Below the pieces are notes generated by a model, which did no database searches, was not told where the DNA came from, and saw only the letters and a program-made list of their open reading frames with translations. Below are positions 33,701 through 46,797 of a stretch of DNA of 64,000 nt, in pieces. The stretch comes from Colias croceus (lineage: Eukaryota; Arthropoda; Insecta; Lepidoptera; Pieridae). Both the position numbers and the translations under genes were made by a program. Position 1 is the stretch's first letter; each line of letters opens with the position of its first letter. The stretch covers positions 7,886,501 through 7,950,500 of the forward strand of contig NC_059556.1 of NCBI RefSeq assembly GCF_905220415.1, written 5' to 3'.

Positions 33701-36277
33701 CTTAACTGTTTCATTAAAAAAAACCATAAAAATTCAACTATTTACGGTTCTTAAAATATATTTGTATAAAAGTAAGTTATTACCTCATCTCTATGGTTGG
33801 GGTGTAATTATTACAATAGATTTGCTTAAGTACTTAAAGGATCGGTATATATGAAGTTTATATTTAATTCCATTCCATTCCATTCTTTCATCCTTCTAGA
33901 TAGCACAGACAAAAAAAAACACGACAACAAGCTACACATATTGCCAAAATTTTTCACTCCATAATTCTGACATATTAATCCAAATGTAGTGGCTTTATTC
34001 AACTAAATAGTCAGTTATTAAGTCGGATTGTGTTTAACGCTACACTAGCACAAAAAGTGCACCCTATCGTTTTGTGAACACCTGCGCTGTTCGCATCTTA
34101 GTATAACAAAAATTATTGTAGCACTTGTAAAATGGGACATGCAAGGAACTAGGGTGCACTAAATTTTGTTATTGTAAAAAGCTTAACAGAATTGAAACCT
34201 AGATTGTTGGGAACATCGCACCGTGCGAGATATTTGTGTGATTATATCAGTGTCTTATAAATATTTATAAAGAATGAGGACAATATGATTGTAAAGGGTC
34301 TTAAAGAAATGCCTTCCTATGTAGAAAGTATGTTTGTGTTTATTGATACTTTATGTAGTATCAGAGTACGATGCAAAGGTTTTTCATTTACTAATAAAGT
34401 AAAAAAAAAACGTGTATTATGTTTACTTATTTTTACTTCCTAAACTTATAGTTGGAAGTGTAGCATCAATTTAATGTCAAAAACTGCACCACATTCAGTC
34501 GTACAGTTAACAATCACCCCTACGCTAATAGTAATGAAGAATAATTGTTTTTAACGTCACACTCCAGTGTTTTGTATAAGGATTTCCTTTCCATAAGTCT
34601 CCTCAATACTTGATCAAACACGTTTCAAATAGTCTTTGTTTTTTTAACGGTTTTAAAGCTTGAAAGTAAATAAGTGTGAAATAACACGATAGTAGCTTTG
34701 TTCTATTATTTATTGCAAGAGTGTGAGTTTGAGAAGTAAAAAATCAATTTTAGTGTGATAATCTGAAATTAAATGATAGCTTATGTCGTTTAGGAATTAC
34801 ATATGTAGCGTTTTTTTTTATTTTATTTAATTTTATTTTTTTTTTTTATTCATAACAGAGCAGGAATTTTCCGTAAGATTTTTACCGTTACATATTTTCA
34901 AACCTGTAGGTTATAGTAACTTTGTGTTGAACTTTTAAAAAAATACAAAAATATAATTTTATCTCCTTTTTCCTGTGTAGATTTCGATATTATCTTCTTA
35001 CACTAAATAAAACAAAGCTAAATTATTAAATATCGCTGACACATCAATTACAGACAGGGAACGTCCAAGCATTATCTTCAATGACTAGTGAATACTTGCC
35101 CCCAGAGTGGGCTGGCAAATAAATCATTGCTAATACGATTTCGGTGCAACATATTTTGGGACAGGGATAGTCTTTTAGCGTGTAGTATTTGTGTATAATG
35201 TGTTTGGTGCTTTAGTTTTTGGTAATTGATAGAAATTATGATTGAAAAATACCAATTGATTTGTAAATTTAATCATTTGATCATATGAAAAGGAAATAAA
35301 AGTTATGTTTAATTGGAATTTAAAGTTTGATAACTTTGGTCTAAAATCGAACAGCATCGGCGAAAATAGAGCATGTAATTTTGTTGATTAATTATTTATT
35401 ATGTTTATAATTGTTTACTCTGAAAATGCATAATCCCTATCCCCCTCTATCTTAATATTCGAAAATAGCTGTTAGATGCAGTGTCGCGAAATTTCTAATA
35501 CCAAAAAGAGAACTTCCATGTAGAGAAAGTTAGATATTTCGTGAATTATTAACGTTCCTCTCAGAACAATAAACAATGTAATAGACCTTATCGTAATGTA
35601 TCTAAATTTCCACTATATTATATTATAACTCCTAATCCACTCGAAGTCTCTAACACACCACCTTCTACCGATCTCTCATAGCGTATGTCCGACACTATTC
35701 AAGTTAACTCAAGCGTATTGATCATTTGACTTCCTCATAATACCTAATCAATGAAAACCTCTTAATTGACCGAGCTAAACCCTCTCGCACCAAATCAACC
35801 CTTTGTATTGAAGCTGTTATGCCAATACGCGGACCAGAGCTGGAGCTAAGCCGCCGTGCAAATATCAAAGTAAGCAAACCGATATTAAGCAGGCTTTATG
35901 TACTGGTGAGTGCATAATTAGTAAAGGAATTTATATTGGATCAATATGAAAGGTAATGACGAAGGAATGTAATTAATAATATTTTTTCGTGTATTTAAAC
36001 AGTAAACATAGGACTAGGGTGCTGCTAAATATAGGACTGGATTCAAGCCAGCAAATGAAAAATAAAATAAAAATTAATTGGTTATATTATCAGAATAAAA
36101 AAACAGGCCACCATAAATTAATCAGTGTTTTTTATATTTAAAGAAAATTTAGCTGAGTATGAATTAATTCACATAATTTTGTCATCAATTTATATTTTTA
36201 TTCGTTGTAGGCGTAGCAGTAAAATAATCATGGAAGAAAATAAAACAGCACGTAACAAAAATATAGATACACTTTAT
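33701..36277. other. AT-rich spacer of about 2.6 kb
   Basis: The only structure noted is an 11-bp inverted repeat, AGTGCACCCTA at 34056 and TAGGGTGCACT at 34150, with no flanking duplication. No gene is seen. Confidence 0.45.
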
Positions 36278-36457
36278 TGAAGTGAAACTTCTTTATCGGG
36301 GTTGGAAAAAAATTTAGTGTAACATTTTTTCGTTACGCGTGACATTTTTCTGTTACGCGTCATCTTTTTTTTATCCCTACCACGCGTGATTCGACGTCTT
36401 TCTGTAAAGTTGCATATAGTATTTTTTTAAATAAGGTCATAAAGAAGTTTCACTTCA
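36278..36457. mobile_element. MITE type 2 with TGAAGTGAAACTTC ends
   Basis: The left end TTGAAGTGAAACTTCTTTAT pairs with AAAGAAGTTTCACTTCA at the right. The interior has CGGGGTTGGAAAAAAATTTA and two TTACGCG motifs. A second copy is at 50314-50500 and a fragment at 18410. Confidence 0.75.
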
Positions 36458-37082
36458 CTAGTACACGCACACATTTTTTAAAACAGTACTACAAACATTA
36501 CATAAATTTTAATTCTATAAATTTCCACTAAACACTTGTTCACCCAACTATACGTAACTGAAGGCACTTGGCAGTACATTGCGCTCGATTGAATCTCCAT
36601 CCATATGTTTGCTGTAACCATAATTCTGATGCTGTAGCTAGGCTGTAAAATAGGGAATTAACTGAACAGACAGTGTTGGTATAAGTCTTTGAATTCAGAC
36701 GTAGTGGAAATGGCATGTGGTCGGGTATTTGAGAAGTTACATTTGAATCAGCAAAAATTGCTGTGCCTTTAATATTCATAGTCAGGTACTGAAAATCATT
36801 TAATTAGAATGGAAGTCATGATAATTTATATTTATTGTGTATAATATGAACTTCTAAATGCCGCTGAGACCTGACATAAACTAGAAGAACATCTGTTAAT
36901 TTTTATATTATATTTTTTCTGATATAATCAGCTCTATCGTTACTAAAATAATATGTAACTTAAAAAGCTCAATAGGCATAATATTATCTAAGGCATTTTA
37001 TTAATTATTCTAAGGTAATTTATTACCTTACCTTAGAACCCATAGAGGTTTTAATACCTTGTTTTTTTACTAGAAATTTAAA
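36458..37082. other. AT-rich spacer, nothing assigned
   Basis: A minus-strand ORF at 36540-36779 is of chance length. TAAGGTAATTTATTACCTTACC near 37012 forms a small hairpin. Confidence 0.4.
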
Positions 37083-37268
37083 TCGTAATAATAATATTAT
37101 AAATGCGAAAGTAACTCTGTCTGTCTGTCTGTTACTCAATCACGCCTAAACTACTGAACCAATTTGCATGAAATTTGGTATGGAGATATTTTGATACCCG
37201 AGAAAGGACATAGGCTACCTTTTATTGCAAAATATGTACCATGGGCGAAGCCGGGACGGACCACTAGT
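37083..37268 (+). mobile_element. Chimeric Helitron-like element: family A 5' part, family C 3' part
   Basis: TC at 37083-37084 follows a host A. The first 115 bases (ATGCGAAAGTAACTCTGTCT to GATACCCGAGAAAGGACATA) are family A. From GGCTACCTTTTATTGC onward it follows the family C copy at 27716, including the GGCGAAGCCGGGACGG hairpin and CTAGT. Confidence 0.8.
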
Positions 37269-38215
37269 AAGAACATAAATTTTTACGTATACAAAACGAA
37301 ACTTGCTATTAAATACTATAGAAAAAATTAAAATGAATACTCGTAGAGCCAATCAGTATCGAACATATTTTTGTTTATATACCTAAGGGCATTCGAGGAT
37401 TAGGTTCAGACGCAGACCCTGTTGACATAACTAATGCACGCCATATAACTGTGGATTCAGCACACAAACAGACCTTTGATCTATGCTTTGTTATATTGAA
37501 ACTAAGGATTTTGTTTTGTTTAAAGGAAAAATGAAAGAGAATGTCAACATAAAATTTAATACATTTTATTTGCATATAGGTAAAAGAAAAAACAGAGAGC
37601 AGATAAAATTGACCATTTTATAACTAATTATTAATGGTCAATTTTGCCTAATATTTAATTTTTTAATACCTAAGTATTTACTTGTTTTTTGTGCGATGTC
37701 TCTCGATGTTAGCCAGAAGGGTTTCTACATCTTACCGCGGACGATAGGTGCCTACTTTTACATAAAACGGTAGGTACATAATTTGTGTGGCCATGCATTT
37801 TCAACACAGACGTTACAAACACCCCGGTGAACCCATGTCACCATGCTGAAATAAGAATTCATTATCATAATATAATATCATACACATCAAAATATACAAA
37901 AAAAGCGTTCTGTGGTCAGAACTGGAAAAAGTTCAGAGGCAAAAAACCCAACAAAAAATACAGTCCAATTGGGAACGTCCTTTTTTGCAGTCGATTGAAA
38001 ATATATTCAATACAAATACAATAAATATCCCGTTGACCTGTTAAACCTTCGTGACTCATCACATTTGGACTATCCGTAGGGTCAGTGACCTTACAGATAG
38101 GAATATAATGCGTGCACAGTAATTGTTTCAGTTAATGCATAATATAATCGATGCAGGGCTATTATGGAGTCGTAGTAATCTGTCGACCGGTCGCGAAGTC
38201 ACGCCCGTTTATATA
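37269..38215. other. AT-rich spacer with a weak coding-like frame
   Basis: A plus-strand frame at about 37340-37534 is open and has some protein-like composition (IPKGIRGLGSDADPVD), but no splice support or family match is seen. Confidence 0.3.
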
Positions 38216-38662
38216 CAGGGTGATGCGAAAAGAAATTAAAGAATTAATTTTACCTAACTATGTATCTCATAGTCTATTACACAACATAACTTCTTCGTTT
38301 ATAAGGAACTTGAACATTATATTTGCTTTTATTTTCTCAAACATAATATATTATTAAATTCAATTTCTATGTTTATACTACATATATATATATAGGTATA
38401 TTAAGTGGCAATATACTTAACTCGAGTAATTTTGTTTAAAAGAGTTATTAGAAGCATTGGCTTCAATATTGTGAGGAATAAAATTGTCTAAATCAATTAT
38501 AAAAACTTTTTCAAGGTAAAAGACGAATTATATCGAACAATAAACGAACACAAATAAATAAAATTGACAAATGACACTTTTCAATAGAATTAAGTGAAAT
38601 TTGAAATAAATCTACATTAATTATTACAAATTAAAGAAAAATTCGTAATTTTGAACACCCTG
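38216..38662. mobile_element. MITE with CAGGGTG ends and TA target duplication
   Basis: The left end is CAGGGTGATGCGAAAA; the right end on the other strand is CAGGGTGTTCAAAATT. TA flanks both ends directly (38214-38215 and 38663-38664), as in the Tc1/mariner superfamily. 447 bp, AT-rich, no transposase. Confidence 0.55.
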
Positions 38663-38854
38663 TACACAACAGTTGCATCAAGAGCGTAGGAGCGTCATTT
38701 ATCATCGTAAAGATTAACTGTGCGTGTGTGCACTTGTTCTACTTAAATGCTTTCACGTTTTGCTTGTTTTAAAGTTTAACTGGAGTTGTCAAAACTACTT
38801 CATACTAATAATCTTATCAAAAATGTACCAGTGTACTTTAACATCTAGAATAAT

Positions 38855-39028
38855 TCTAATATATATAAATCTCGTGTCACAATGTTTGTCCTCAATGGAC
38901 TCCTAAACCACTTAACCGATTATAATAAAATTCGCACACCATGTGCAGTTCGATCTAACTTGAGAGATAGGATAGTTTAAACTTTAAACATGTAGGTACC
39001 ACGGGCGAAGCCGGGGCGGACCACTAGT
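38855..39028 (+). mobile_element. Helitron-like non-autonomous element, family G
   Basis: TC at 38855-38856 (here after a host T, the one exception noted), then TATATATAAATCTCGTGTCA and the common end GGACCACTAGT. Nearly identical to 47844-48011 apart from a CTTTAAA insertion near 38980. Confidence 0.8.
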
Positions 39029-39884
39029 AATTACATATATTATTTTTAATCTGTAGATTGACTAATAACATTTTTCAATATTATTATCTATAGATCAAGG
39101 CATCTAAACGAACGGTTTTTGACGACAATAAAAGATTTTAAATTTAAATTTATTAAAGCTCAAAGCACTAAAAGAAAAAGTCACTGTTTTGCCCATTTCA
39201 TTAATTCATTAACAATTAAAATATAAATCTAATTTTCTAAAGAATAGAAAAAAATACAGTCACAAGGCGGAACCCGCGTCTTCCATCTATAAAACACTAC
39301 AAGTAAAATATGCCATCAGTGTATAAATGTTACTAGCCTGCTAATTACTATGTCCAAGTCCTAACACATTAAAAATTAACCTAATCTTCATAAATAATTT
39401 AATAAAATAACAACAGTAACTAACAATCATTTTGTCATAATAAATAAGATACGGTCTGACGCGCATAAAAAAGGAATAGGGTCAAATAGGGTAACGGAAT
39501 AAACGAATTTAGTTTTTTTCTAATCACATCCTATTGGGGTTCATTGTAGGTCTCAAAATATTTGACGTGGGACTACATGCAGGTCTCTTATTAAACCCCT
39601 AAGTATGTATTACAATTCTTTGTATTGTATACAATTGTGTAATTGTGCATCATTATTGTTTCTCAACTGTTACCGATAATACAAAGTTTTAACAAATTTA
39701 CTTTTTAATATGAATATTTCAAATTACAATGCATACTTCAACATCATCTACATCACATTTTGAACATGTTATCTTTTCAATACTTCGTAAAACACTAATA
39801 TAATATTAAAATATAGTTTCGACGGATGCCATACATTATAATATTATTTAAAAAAATGTTGTGTGGTTTTATGAAACCACGGCA
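39029..39884. other. AT-rich spacer, nothing assigned
   Basis: I see no gene here. GTGGTTTTATGAAACCAC at 39863-39880 is a small hairpin just outside the next MITE. Confidence 0.45.
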
Positions 39885-40026
39885 AAAGTGAAACTTTTTT
39901 TCACACTATAGACATTTAACTACAAATTATCGTATTTGTACGATAATTATCGTACGTATTGTGCGTCACGCGACATGCGCTACACAGACCAAAAAGTTTG
40001 AGACGATGTAATAAAAGTTTCACTTT
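39885..40026. mobile_element. MITE type 3 with AAGTGAAACTTTT ends
   Basis: AAAAGTGAAACTTTTTT at the left pairs with AAAAGTTTCACTTTA at the right. The interior is unlike the other two types and contains a near palindrome around GTACGATAATTATCGTAC. Confidence 0.65.
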
Positions 40027-42759
40027 AAAATCACATATTGTTAACATAACTATTTATCCATTTACCAAGAACACAAAAACAATAGCGATAGCAAAACAAT
40101 AAACGAATGATATCGTTTTTTGCAACTCACAAACACCGTCATGTAATCCAACCTTTTTGATGCACCGCACAAAATAATTTTCGATTTTGCGGTAACCGAT
40201 TTTTTCTTGTTTCCCCAATAACGCCTTTTTGCAATGATCCGGAACGTAGAATATAAATAAATATAAACTTTTGTTATCTGTGGGTAAGTTTGTCATTACT
40301 TGTCAAATTATTAAAAAGACTGTGGGAAATTCGTGTAATGATGACAATTCACTTTTAATTTTTATGTTCTTTTGGTTTTTGAAGAATTACAATCCTTTTC
40401 TCCTGGGACGTTCTTATCTTTTGAACAATGTCTTTTGGAAATCAAATAAAAATATTGTAGAGTTTTTAAAGATATATTTTCTTTGTGTAAAGGCAATTTC
40501 AATTACACGCAAAAATGAAAAGATCTTTTTTCCATTCCACCCTAAATTAGTAAAATATACTCACCTTAAATAAATAAGAAATTCTCTCTCATATATTTTA
40601 AAACTGCTGCTTTCACTTGTTTATTCTTTTTAATTTATTCTTTACGTTTATTCTTTATAATTCTCATCACTAAAAATCACATTTAAAAGTGAATTTAAAA
40701 TAACACATATAAAAAACTTTATTATTATCATCATCATCCATCCGTCCATCATGCCATAGGACCTTAAGTAAGTCATCATCATCATCAAAGATTTTGAATA
40801 TTTTCACTACTTACATTAAATAGCTTTGATCATCATAATTATTATGCTATTATTTTAACTACGACTATCAACGTTATAACTTATAACTCTTTGTGAAATC
40901 CCCGTACAGAGAGCTTAAATATACTTTTTATAATACTAATATCTCTACCGCAACTTTAATCCATAAAGCTTTATTTTCACAAACGGCAATTATGTATTTT
41001 ACATTTCCCTGAAAACGATCTTTTGAACCTCAACTGTAACCAGTTCATAACAAAATGTCAAAGGGCTAAATGGAATAATTTCCTTGCTTTTTAATTAACC
41101 GTAATCATGCAAATCAATGGAGCGTCTACTCTTTATTACAAGCGAGTAAGGTTCATTTTGCGATACGTTATTACTCAGAGTACAATTATTATGTTATCGA
41201 CTACATACAAAGGAGTACAATATGCCTAATGGAGGCAACTAGACGCAAGCCATTCACCTAACAATTACAGACTTAATAGAATAAATAGAGTAATCAGGCC
41301 ACTTCAGTGTAGCAGAGAGTGGGTTCAGATAGCCCGATCGACAGATTTTGGTGCGAATTTTATATATTTTCTTGTAGGAAAGGAGCTTGATAGAGTTTGA
41401 AGATAAATATTTTTTATTGTAAGTCTTTGTGTGTATATTGCAAAAAATATAGTTATTTTTATGCCTGACGATATAGCAAGACTTACATTAAATTTTCATT
41501 GATAAACGAGCTTTATCAATTTTCAATTTCATTTCTGTTAATAATTTATGCCACAATATTTAGTTACTAAAAATATTTAAACCGTTATCACCACGGAATA
41601 TACTTATGAACTAAGCTTTTTGATAACATTTATACAAATGTACAACCACATGAAATATTTCTTTTAACTCTTACTTGCACCTCTCAAAATAAAACTTTCA
41701 ACTATCTACTATTCTCACCTACAACATTTTACCCATATAAACGTTGCACCCTCTTCCTCTACACAGTTCATGCTAGGGAGTCCACACGTTAACCAAATCC
41801 AAAGCTTGAACACCTTTTGTTAGGTTATTTGGATGCTAATGTGTTATTATCAGTTTTGCATCGCAATCAGTTACGATACTCTATGAATATTGTATTTACT
41901 AACAGAATTGTGTTTAAATTTAATTGTTGTGTGGTGTGCATCAAATTTGTGACGTGTTTGTTGTGTGTATTTTTTCTGTAACTAAGAGATGGTTTTGTAA
42001 AATTGGAGATAAACTTACTTTACTTACCTAAACCTTTACCTAACTATACCTTTTATTTTATAAAATAAATCAATTTGTAGGTATGTTGCTGGAATTTTTC
42101 AGTCAAATATACAATCAAGTTTAACAAATGGAAGTTAAGAGCTAAATACAGCACGTTCAAAAATTGTATTTTTTTAATGGAAAAACATTCAGTATACATA
42201 TTTGATTTCTACCATAGTATAAACCTTCTATTTAGTCATTGATTCTCAATACTATAAAAAAATAGACGCGACACTAAAAAAAAATCACAAAAAACTTCAT
42301 AAGGGTTAATAACGGGCCATATTACAAAGTCATAGTTTAGCACCCCATACATTAAACAGTACAAATTTTTATGTCACGCATTAAAAAGTGTCATTTAATA
42401 CCGTTTTTAAACGTTTAGTTTCATTAGGGGCATTAAAAAAGCATCGCATTGTTATCGTGAAATGAATTTTAAGATGATTTCGCAATTTTATGATCGATTC
42501 TTGTTTTATGTGACGGCTTTTTGTGGGAATGGTAGCCAGGTGTATGAATATAGATGAGTTTGCTTGGGGCGGGAGAATTATCATTTTATGTCATGGGATG
42601 ATCAATAAAAAAATATATTTTTTTCCAAATCAAAAACAATAGATATGCTAGCCTAAAAGTATATAATATGTATTTCCAAAAAATAAAGTTTCCATTACCA
42701 TTAAATACTAGTGAGTACATAATAATTGAGAGAAAGATGGATCAAGCAAAAAAACAAAT
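40027..42759. other. AT-rich spacer of about 2.7 kb
   Basis: A minus-strand ORF at 40054-40296 (80 codons) ends in a hydrophobic run (FVYCFAIAIVFVFLV) and a plus-strand one at 40271-40573 has no motif; both are within chance length. A (CAT)n-rich patch lies at 40725-40790. Confidence 0.35.
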
Positions 42760-43047
42760 GTTTATTACCTATTTGTTTATTTTTGGTAAAATACCGTACC
42801 GTACGCTTCTCGCGACACTTTTTACCCCGCACTACCACCTTGTGGAACAGTCTACCCTCTTCTGTATTCCCGCACGTGTATGACGTAAATTCCTTTAAAA
42901 AGAGAGCCTACATCCATCTTCGACAGCCGGTAACAGCTTCACAAAGGTAACTTTGTCAGTGCTCATGGGCGGTGGTGTCACTTCATTAGGTGATCCACCT
43001 GCTCAGTTACCTGCTCTTACATAAAAAAAAAAAAAAAAAAAAAAAAT
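42760..43047 (+). mobile_element. LINE 3' end with poly(A) tail
   Basis: The C-terminal end of a reverse-transcriptase ORF reads FLPRTTTLWNSLPSSVFPHV then YDVNSFKKRAYIHLR and stops at 42948-42950. The WNSLP-VFP-YD-FK-R signature is that of CR1/Jockey-like LINEs. About 70 bases of 3' UTR (GGTGATCCACCTGCTCAGTT) and an A-run of about 25 at 43022-43046 follow. 5' truncated; the overlapping frame from 42668 is a shadow. Confidence 0.75.
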
Positions 43048-43213
43048 AGGATAAAATTTCATTTATCTATTAATATCGCTATCCTTAATGGGTTGCCATA
43101 ATATAGTGATTTTATACAATAACATAAGGATACTTTACCATGCCTCGAAATTAGTAAATAGTACATCCCATGGACACTTTCTTTCACCATATGTTTTTTA
43201 TTTTTATACGTTC

Positions 43214-43403
43214 ACTAGCTATGCCCCGCGGTTTCACCCGCATTGCTCCGCTCCTGTTGGTCTTAGGGTGATAATATATAGCCTATAATCTTTATCGTTA
43301 AATGTGCTATCTAACACCGAAATAATTTTTCAAATCGGACCAGTAGTTCCCGAGATTAGCGCGTCAATCAAACAAACAAACAACTTTATAATATTAGTAT
43401 AGA
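43214..43403 (-). mobile_element. Helitron-like non-autonomous element, family F
   Basis: The 5' TC is at 43402-43403 on the minus strand after a host A. GCGGGTGAAACCGCGGGGC and CTAGT are at the other end (43214). The (CAAA)n-like tract near 43370 is shorter than in other copies. Confidence 0.8.
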
Positions 43404-45058
43404 TTAAATGCAGTACAATTCTTTACCTATATTCTGATAATAACCAACCAAAACACAAATAAGAAACACCATAAATTATTCACAATATAAAGTGTGGGTT
43501 GCCTTTACACTTTATGAATGATTTTACACTCAAATGTTTACGAGTTCCATTAAAATTTGTTCATCAGTTAAACATAGTTCAACACTTTAAATAACAGTTA
43601 GTGGTTATTAATTAATTTAGTGTAATGCGTATAGTTAAAATCTCATTTCTTACGCCCGCTTCCTAAATGCTCCCTAAATAAAACAAAACTATAAAATTAC
43701 TAGATACGTCAAGAGTAATTATTAATAAAAAAATAGTAAGAACTAAGTACAATAATTAACATTGACTATCGTCAAAATTAAATCTTGATTGATCTTGAAT
43801 ATGCTACTCCATGGTGAACAGAGATAAAAACTTTCCTGAAAGAAAACTGTGTTTGGAATTCTACTCATAATCTTAGCTAAAAAAATACCTACACGCATAC
43901 TTTTATTCTTAATATTTTATTTCCATATAAGATACACCAGTTAAAAATAAATTATATTGTACTTTTTCAGAAGTTTAAGATAGAAACAAGTGGTGTCGCT
44001 TACAGTTTGCTGTTGCAGTTTGCGGTCTGCGGCCCGTCTCGGAATTGTACCTTTATAATGTCATATCCAGTATACTCATATCTTTGTAAAGCCGCATGGG
44101 CGTACATTTCGTGTATAAACCTCATAAATTAGTTAAAAAACAAATCGGAATATTGAATAGATAAAGCTAATGTTTTGATGTGTGGTTTTGAATGCTTGAA
44201 CACGGTTATGAGGTCAAATTATCTTTGTTCTGCGGGTGTTATTCAATAATAAACTAAGTAATGAATGTGGGTGTTTACTAGAGTGGTTTTATGAAGTATT
44301 GTTTACAAGATTTGTTTTTGTGTATAATTTAAGTGATTATCGCACGTGCTATATTTTTAAACACGTGTACGTTATTTAATTTTTATCAATATTTTAGAGT
44401 CTAGTAGATAATGAAAAAATAAAAATAAATATCACTAATATGGAAAATTGTATTTTATATCACCAACTTCATGCAATGGTTTAATCACAGAGATAAGTGC
44501 AATAAACATTTTTTTTTAATTACAGGTCCAATGCACGAGCTGATGCAAACAACGTATAAAAAGAATACCAAGAAAGTACTAATTCAACGAGGACTTCAAA
44601 TCTGTAAAATTTCTTTCACGCGTTCCAAACCACAATAAATAACACTAATATCCTCATAATATCTAGAATATTCCCACAAAAACAATCAAACGGATATATA
44701 TCACGTTTATTTTTATCTCGCTAAATAACACAAAATTAAATAGAGTCCTCTCTAATTATAGTCGTTACTTTGCAACGGGGTAATTGCAGTTTTGTTAAGG
44801 GTAAGGTGATACGTACTAGACGATGTTTGTTTAATTTTAATATTTTAATTATTTGAAAACTGATTTAAATAATAACTTATAAGATATTAAATTTTTTTAA
44901 TTATATTAAAGCGCTCGAAGTGATGTTTCTACATATTTTAATAAAAATTACTAATCTGTTTCTACGAATAAAAAGAAAGATTCACTGGCTGTTTATTCTT
45001 AATATTATCTTACTTTTCTTAGAATGTAGTATAAAATAAACTCACGAATGCGTCCCAA
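43404..45058. other. AT-rich spacer of about 1.65 kb
   Basis: At 44525 an acceptor-like TTTTTTTTTAATTACAG is followed by a 36-codon open stretch to a TAA at 44636. No family match and no partner exon, so it is not called. Confidence 0.35.
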
Positions 45059-45377
45059 TCTATACATATAATAAATCTGTAGAAGGGTCAATTCTGTACA
45101 TTGAAAATATTGAAAAAATAAATAGCAGGGGGTGTTACTGGATCGATACCAAGCCCAAATATGTGATTAAAACAATTTTTGTCTGTATGTCTGTCTGTCT
45201 GTATGTTCAGGCATCACGTGAAAACTAACGGTTCGATTTCGATGAAACTTGGTATAATTATACCTTATTATCCTGGGCATAAAATAGGATACTCTTTATC
45301 CCGGAAAAATACGTAGAAAAAAAATCTTAATTTTTCTTAATTTTTCCGCGCGGACGGAATCGCGGGCGGAAGCTAGT
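45059..45377 (+). mobile_element. Helitron-like element, long distinct family (my family I)
   Basis: TC at 45059-45060 after a host A; the end GCGGGCGGAAGCTAGT is at 45377. The first part ATACATATAATAAATCTGTA, the (CTGT)n patch at 45182-45203 and the core GGTTCGATTTCGATGAAACT differ from the other families. The hairpin is GCGCGGACGGAATCGCGGGC. Confidence 0.75.
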
Positions 45378-46610
45378 ACAAAATAATATTGTCGTCATAA
45401 TTATGTGGCTGATGTTTAACTATACCAACCATATTATTCCCTAATTTTTTTAATTTTTTGGCACTACTCAAAACATCTGCTGAAATACGCTAAAGTGTGG
45501 TAACAGTGCCTTAACAAAAGTACGCAGCTATCAACGTACCGCCTGTGCAGCGTATCCTTTTGTATTTCGACGGATAATGACAGAAAATAGCGTATTCTTT
45601 GTGAGATGAACTATTCCAATCAGGGCTCAGATCCTATGGGAATTAAAGGGATTCTAAGAATTCAGATATATTTTACATCGCTTGTGGTTTCGCTATAATT
45701 TGTCCCTTTAGAATAGTGAACAAAAGGGAACTACTGTTTAAAGATTGCTTTCTGTTACAATGTATGTAATATTTCTATATAAATGTTTTAATGTATTTTT
45801 TTATATAAACGTTTTAGTGTAATTATTTATATATCGCTTGCTTAAATCATTGTGAAACGATTCCATTTTTAGTTTAGTAACCGAATAAAAAACTAAAGAC
45901 TGGGATATTCATCCTATTACTAATGTAAATATTTGTATGTTAGGTACAATTGGGTACAAATTCAACCCTGCATCTCAGTATCCTACAAAATTGGTAACGA
46001 AATAAGCTTAATTTATTTTATTTTAATTTATTAATTTATTATTTCCAGAAAATTAAAGCTCTACGTACATATATGTACATGCACCTTCCATAACATAGGT
46101 ACGTCAAAAATCATGGAAAATAATTATGGATACACATTGAATCTATAAAATTAAAAGAAATTAATGAATGATAGTTTTCATTATAACATGCATTAGCTAA
46201 ACATTGTTTAACTAATGAGACCATACAATATCCACCTCAACATTTTAATCAGAATTCATACATTATTGCATCTCCTAAATGAATCATAAAAAATAAGTAC
46301 CCCATATGCAGTGCTGACAAATGGAAAATGCTCTTTCAGGAAATTAAACCATAAAACAAGAGTGGTAATGGCCATAATTGTATGTTATGTTATTACGGAG
46401 TAATGTACAATGTTTCAGAGAGTTGTGATTTTTGAACGTGATGTGAATTTTAATCTACATAGTTCGTGTCCAGTTATCTATTACAGTTTTAGTTGTTTAT
46501 TTATTCAATTGTTTCTAAGATAAACAGTTGAGTGTTTTAATTAATTTGTACGACTCTACATTCATGGAAATTAAAAGGAGATTTTAAACCATTCTTTATT
46601 GTTTAATTTA
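45378..46610. other. AT-rich spacer, nothing assigned
   Basis: I see no gene or dispersed repeat here. Confidence 0.45.
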
Positions 46611-46797
46611 GGGCACTTACGCACTAGCGGTTAACCGCGGGGGCGGCTAACCGCGCGGTTAGGCGCTTTCCCATTTTAATATGCAACCGCTTTTATGATT
46701 AGTGCGTACAATCATAAGCGGTTGCATATTAAAATGGGAAAGCGGCTAACCGCGCGGTTAGCCGCCCCTGCGGTTAACCGCTAGTGCGTAAGTGCCC
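46611..46797. mobile_element. Foldback PIF/Harbinger-like MITE, 187 bp, TTA target duplication
   Basis: Each end begins GGGCACTTACGCACTAGCGG, and the arms stay almost perfectly complementary for about 85 bases through GCGGCTAACCGCGCGGTTA and TTTTAATATGCAACCGC. Only about 15 bases are left as a loop around 46700. TTA lies directly outside each end (46608-46610, 46798-46800). The high arm identity suggests a young insertion. The GCGGTTA motifs inside each arm are themselves palindromic. Confidence 0.82.

Noticed and set aside
34056..34160. 11-bp inverted repeat AGTGCACCCTA
   Set aside because: No target duplication and no second copy in the window; too weak to call a MITE.
37340..37534. Open plus-strand frame with protein-like composition
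   Set aside because: About 65 codons is within chance expectation here and no splice or family support was found.
40054..40296. Minus-strand ORF ending in a hydrophobic helix
   Set aside because: Hydrophobic runs are expected from T-rich DNA; no motif or neighbour supports it.
42668..42883. ORF in another frame over the LINE end
   Set aside because: The overlapping frame at 42726-42950 carries the WNSLP signature; this one is its shadow.
44526..44638. Acceptor-like site followed by a 36-codon open stretch
   Set aside because: No donor-linked partner exon and no recognised homology; such pairs arise by chance in AT-rich DNA.
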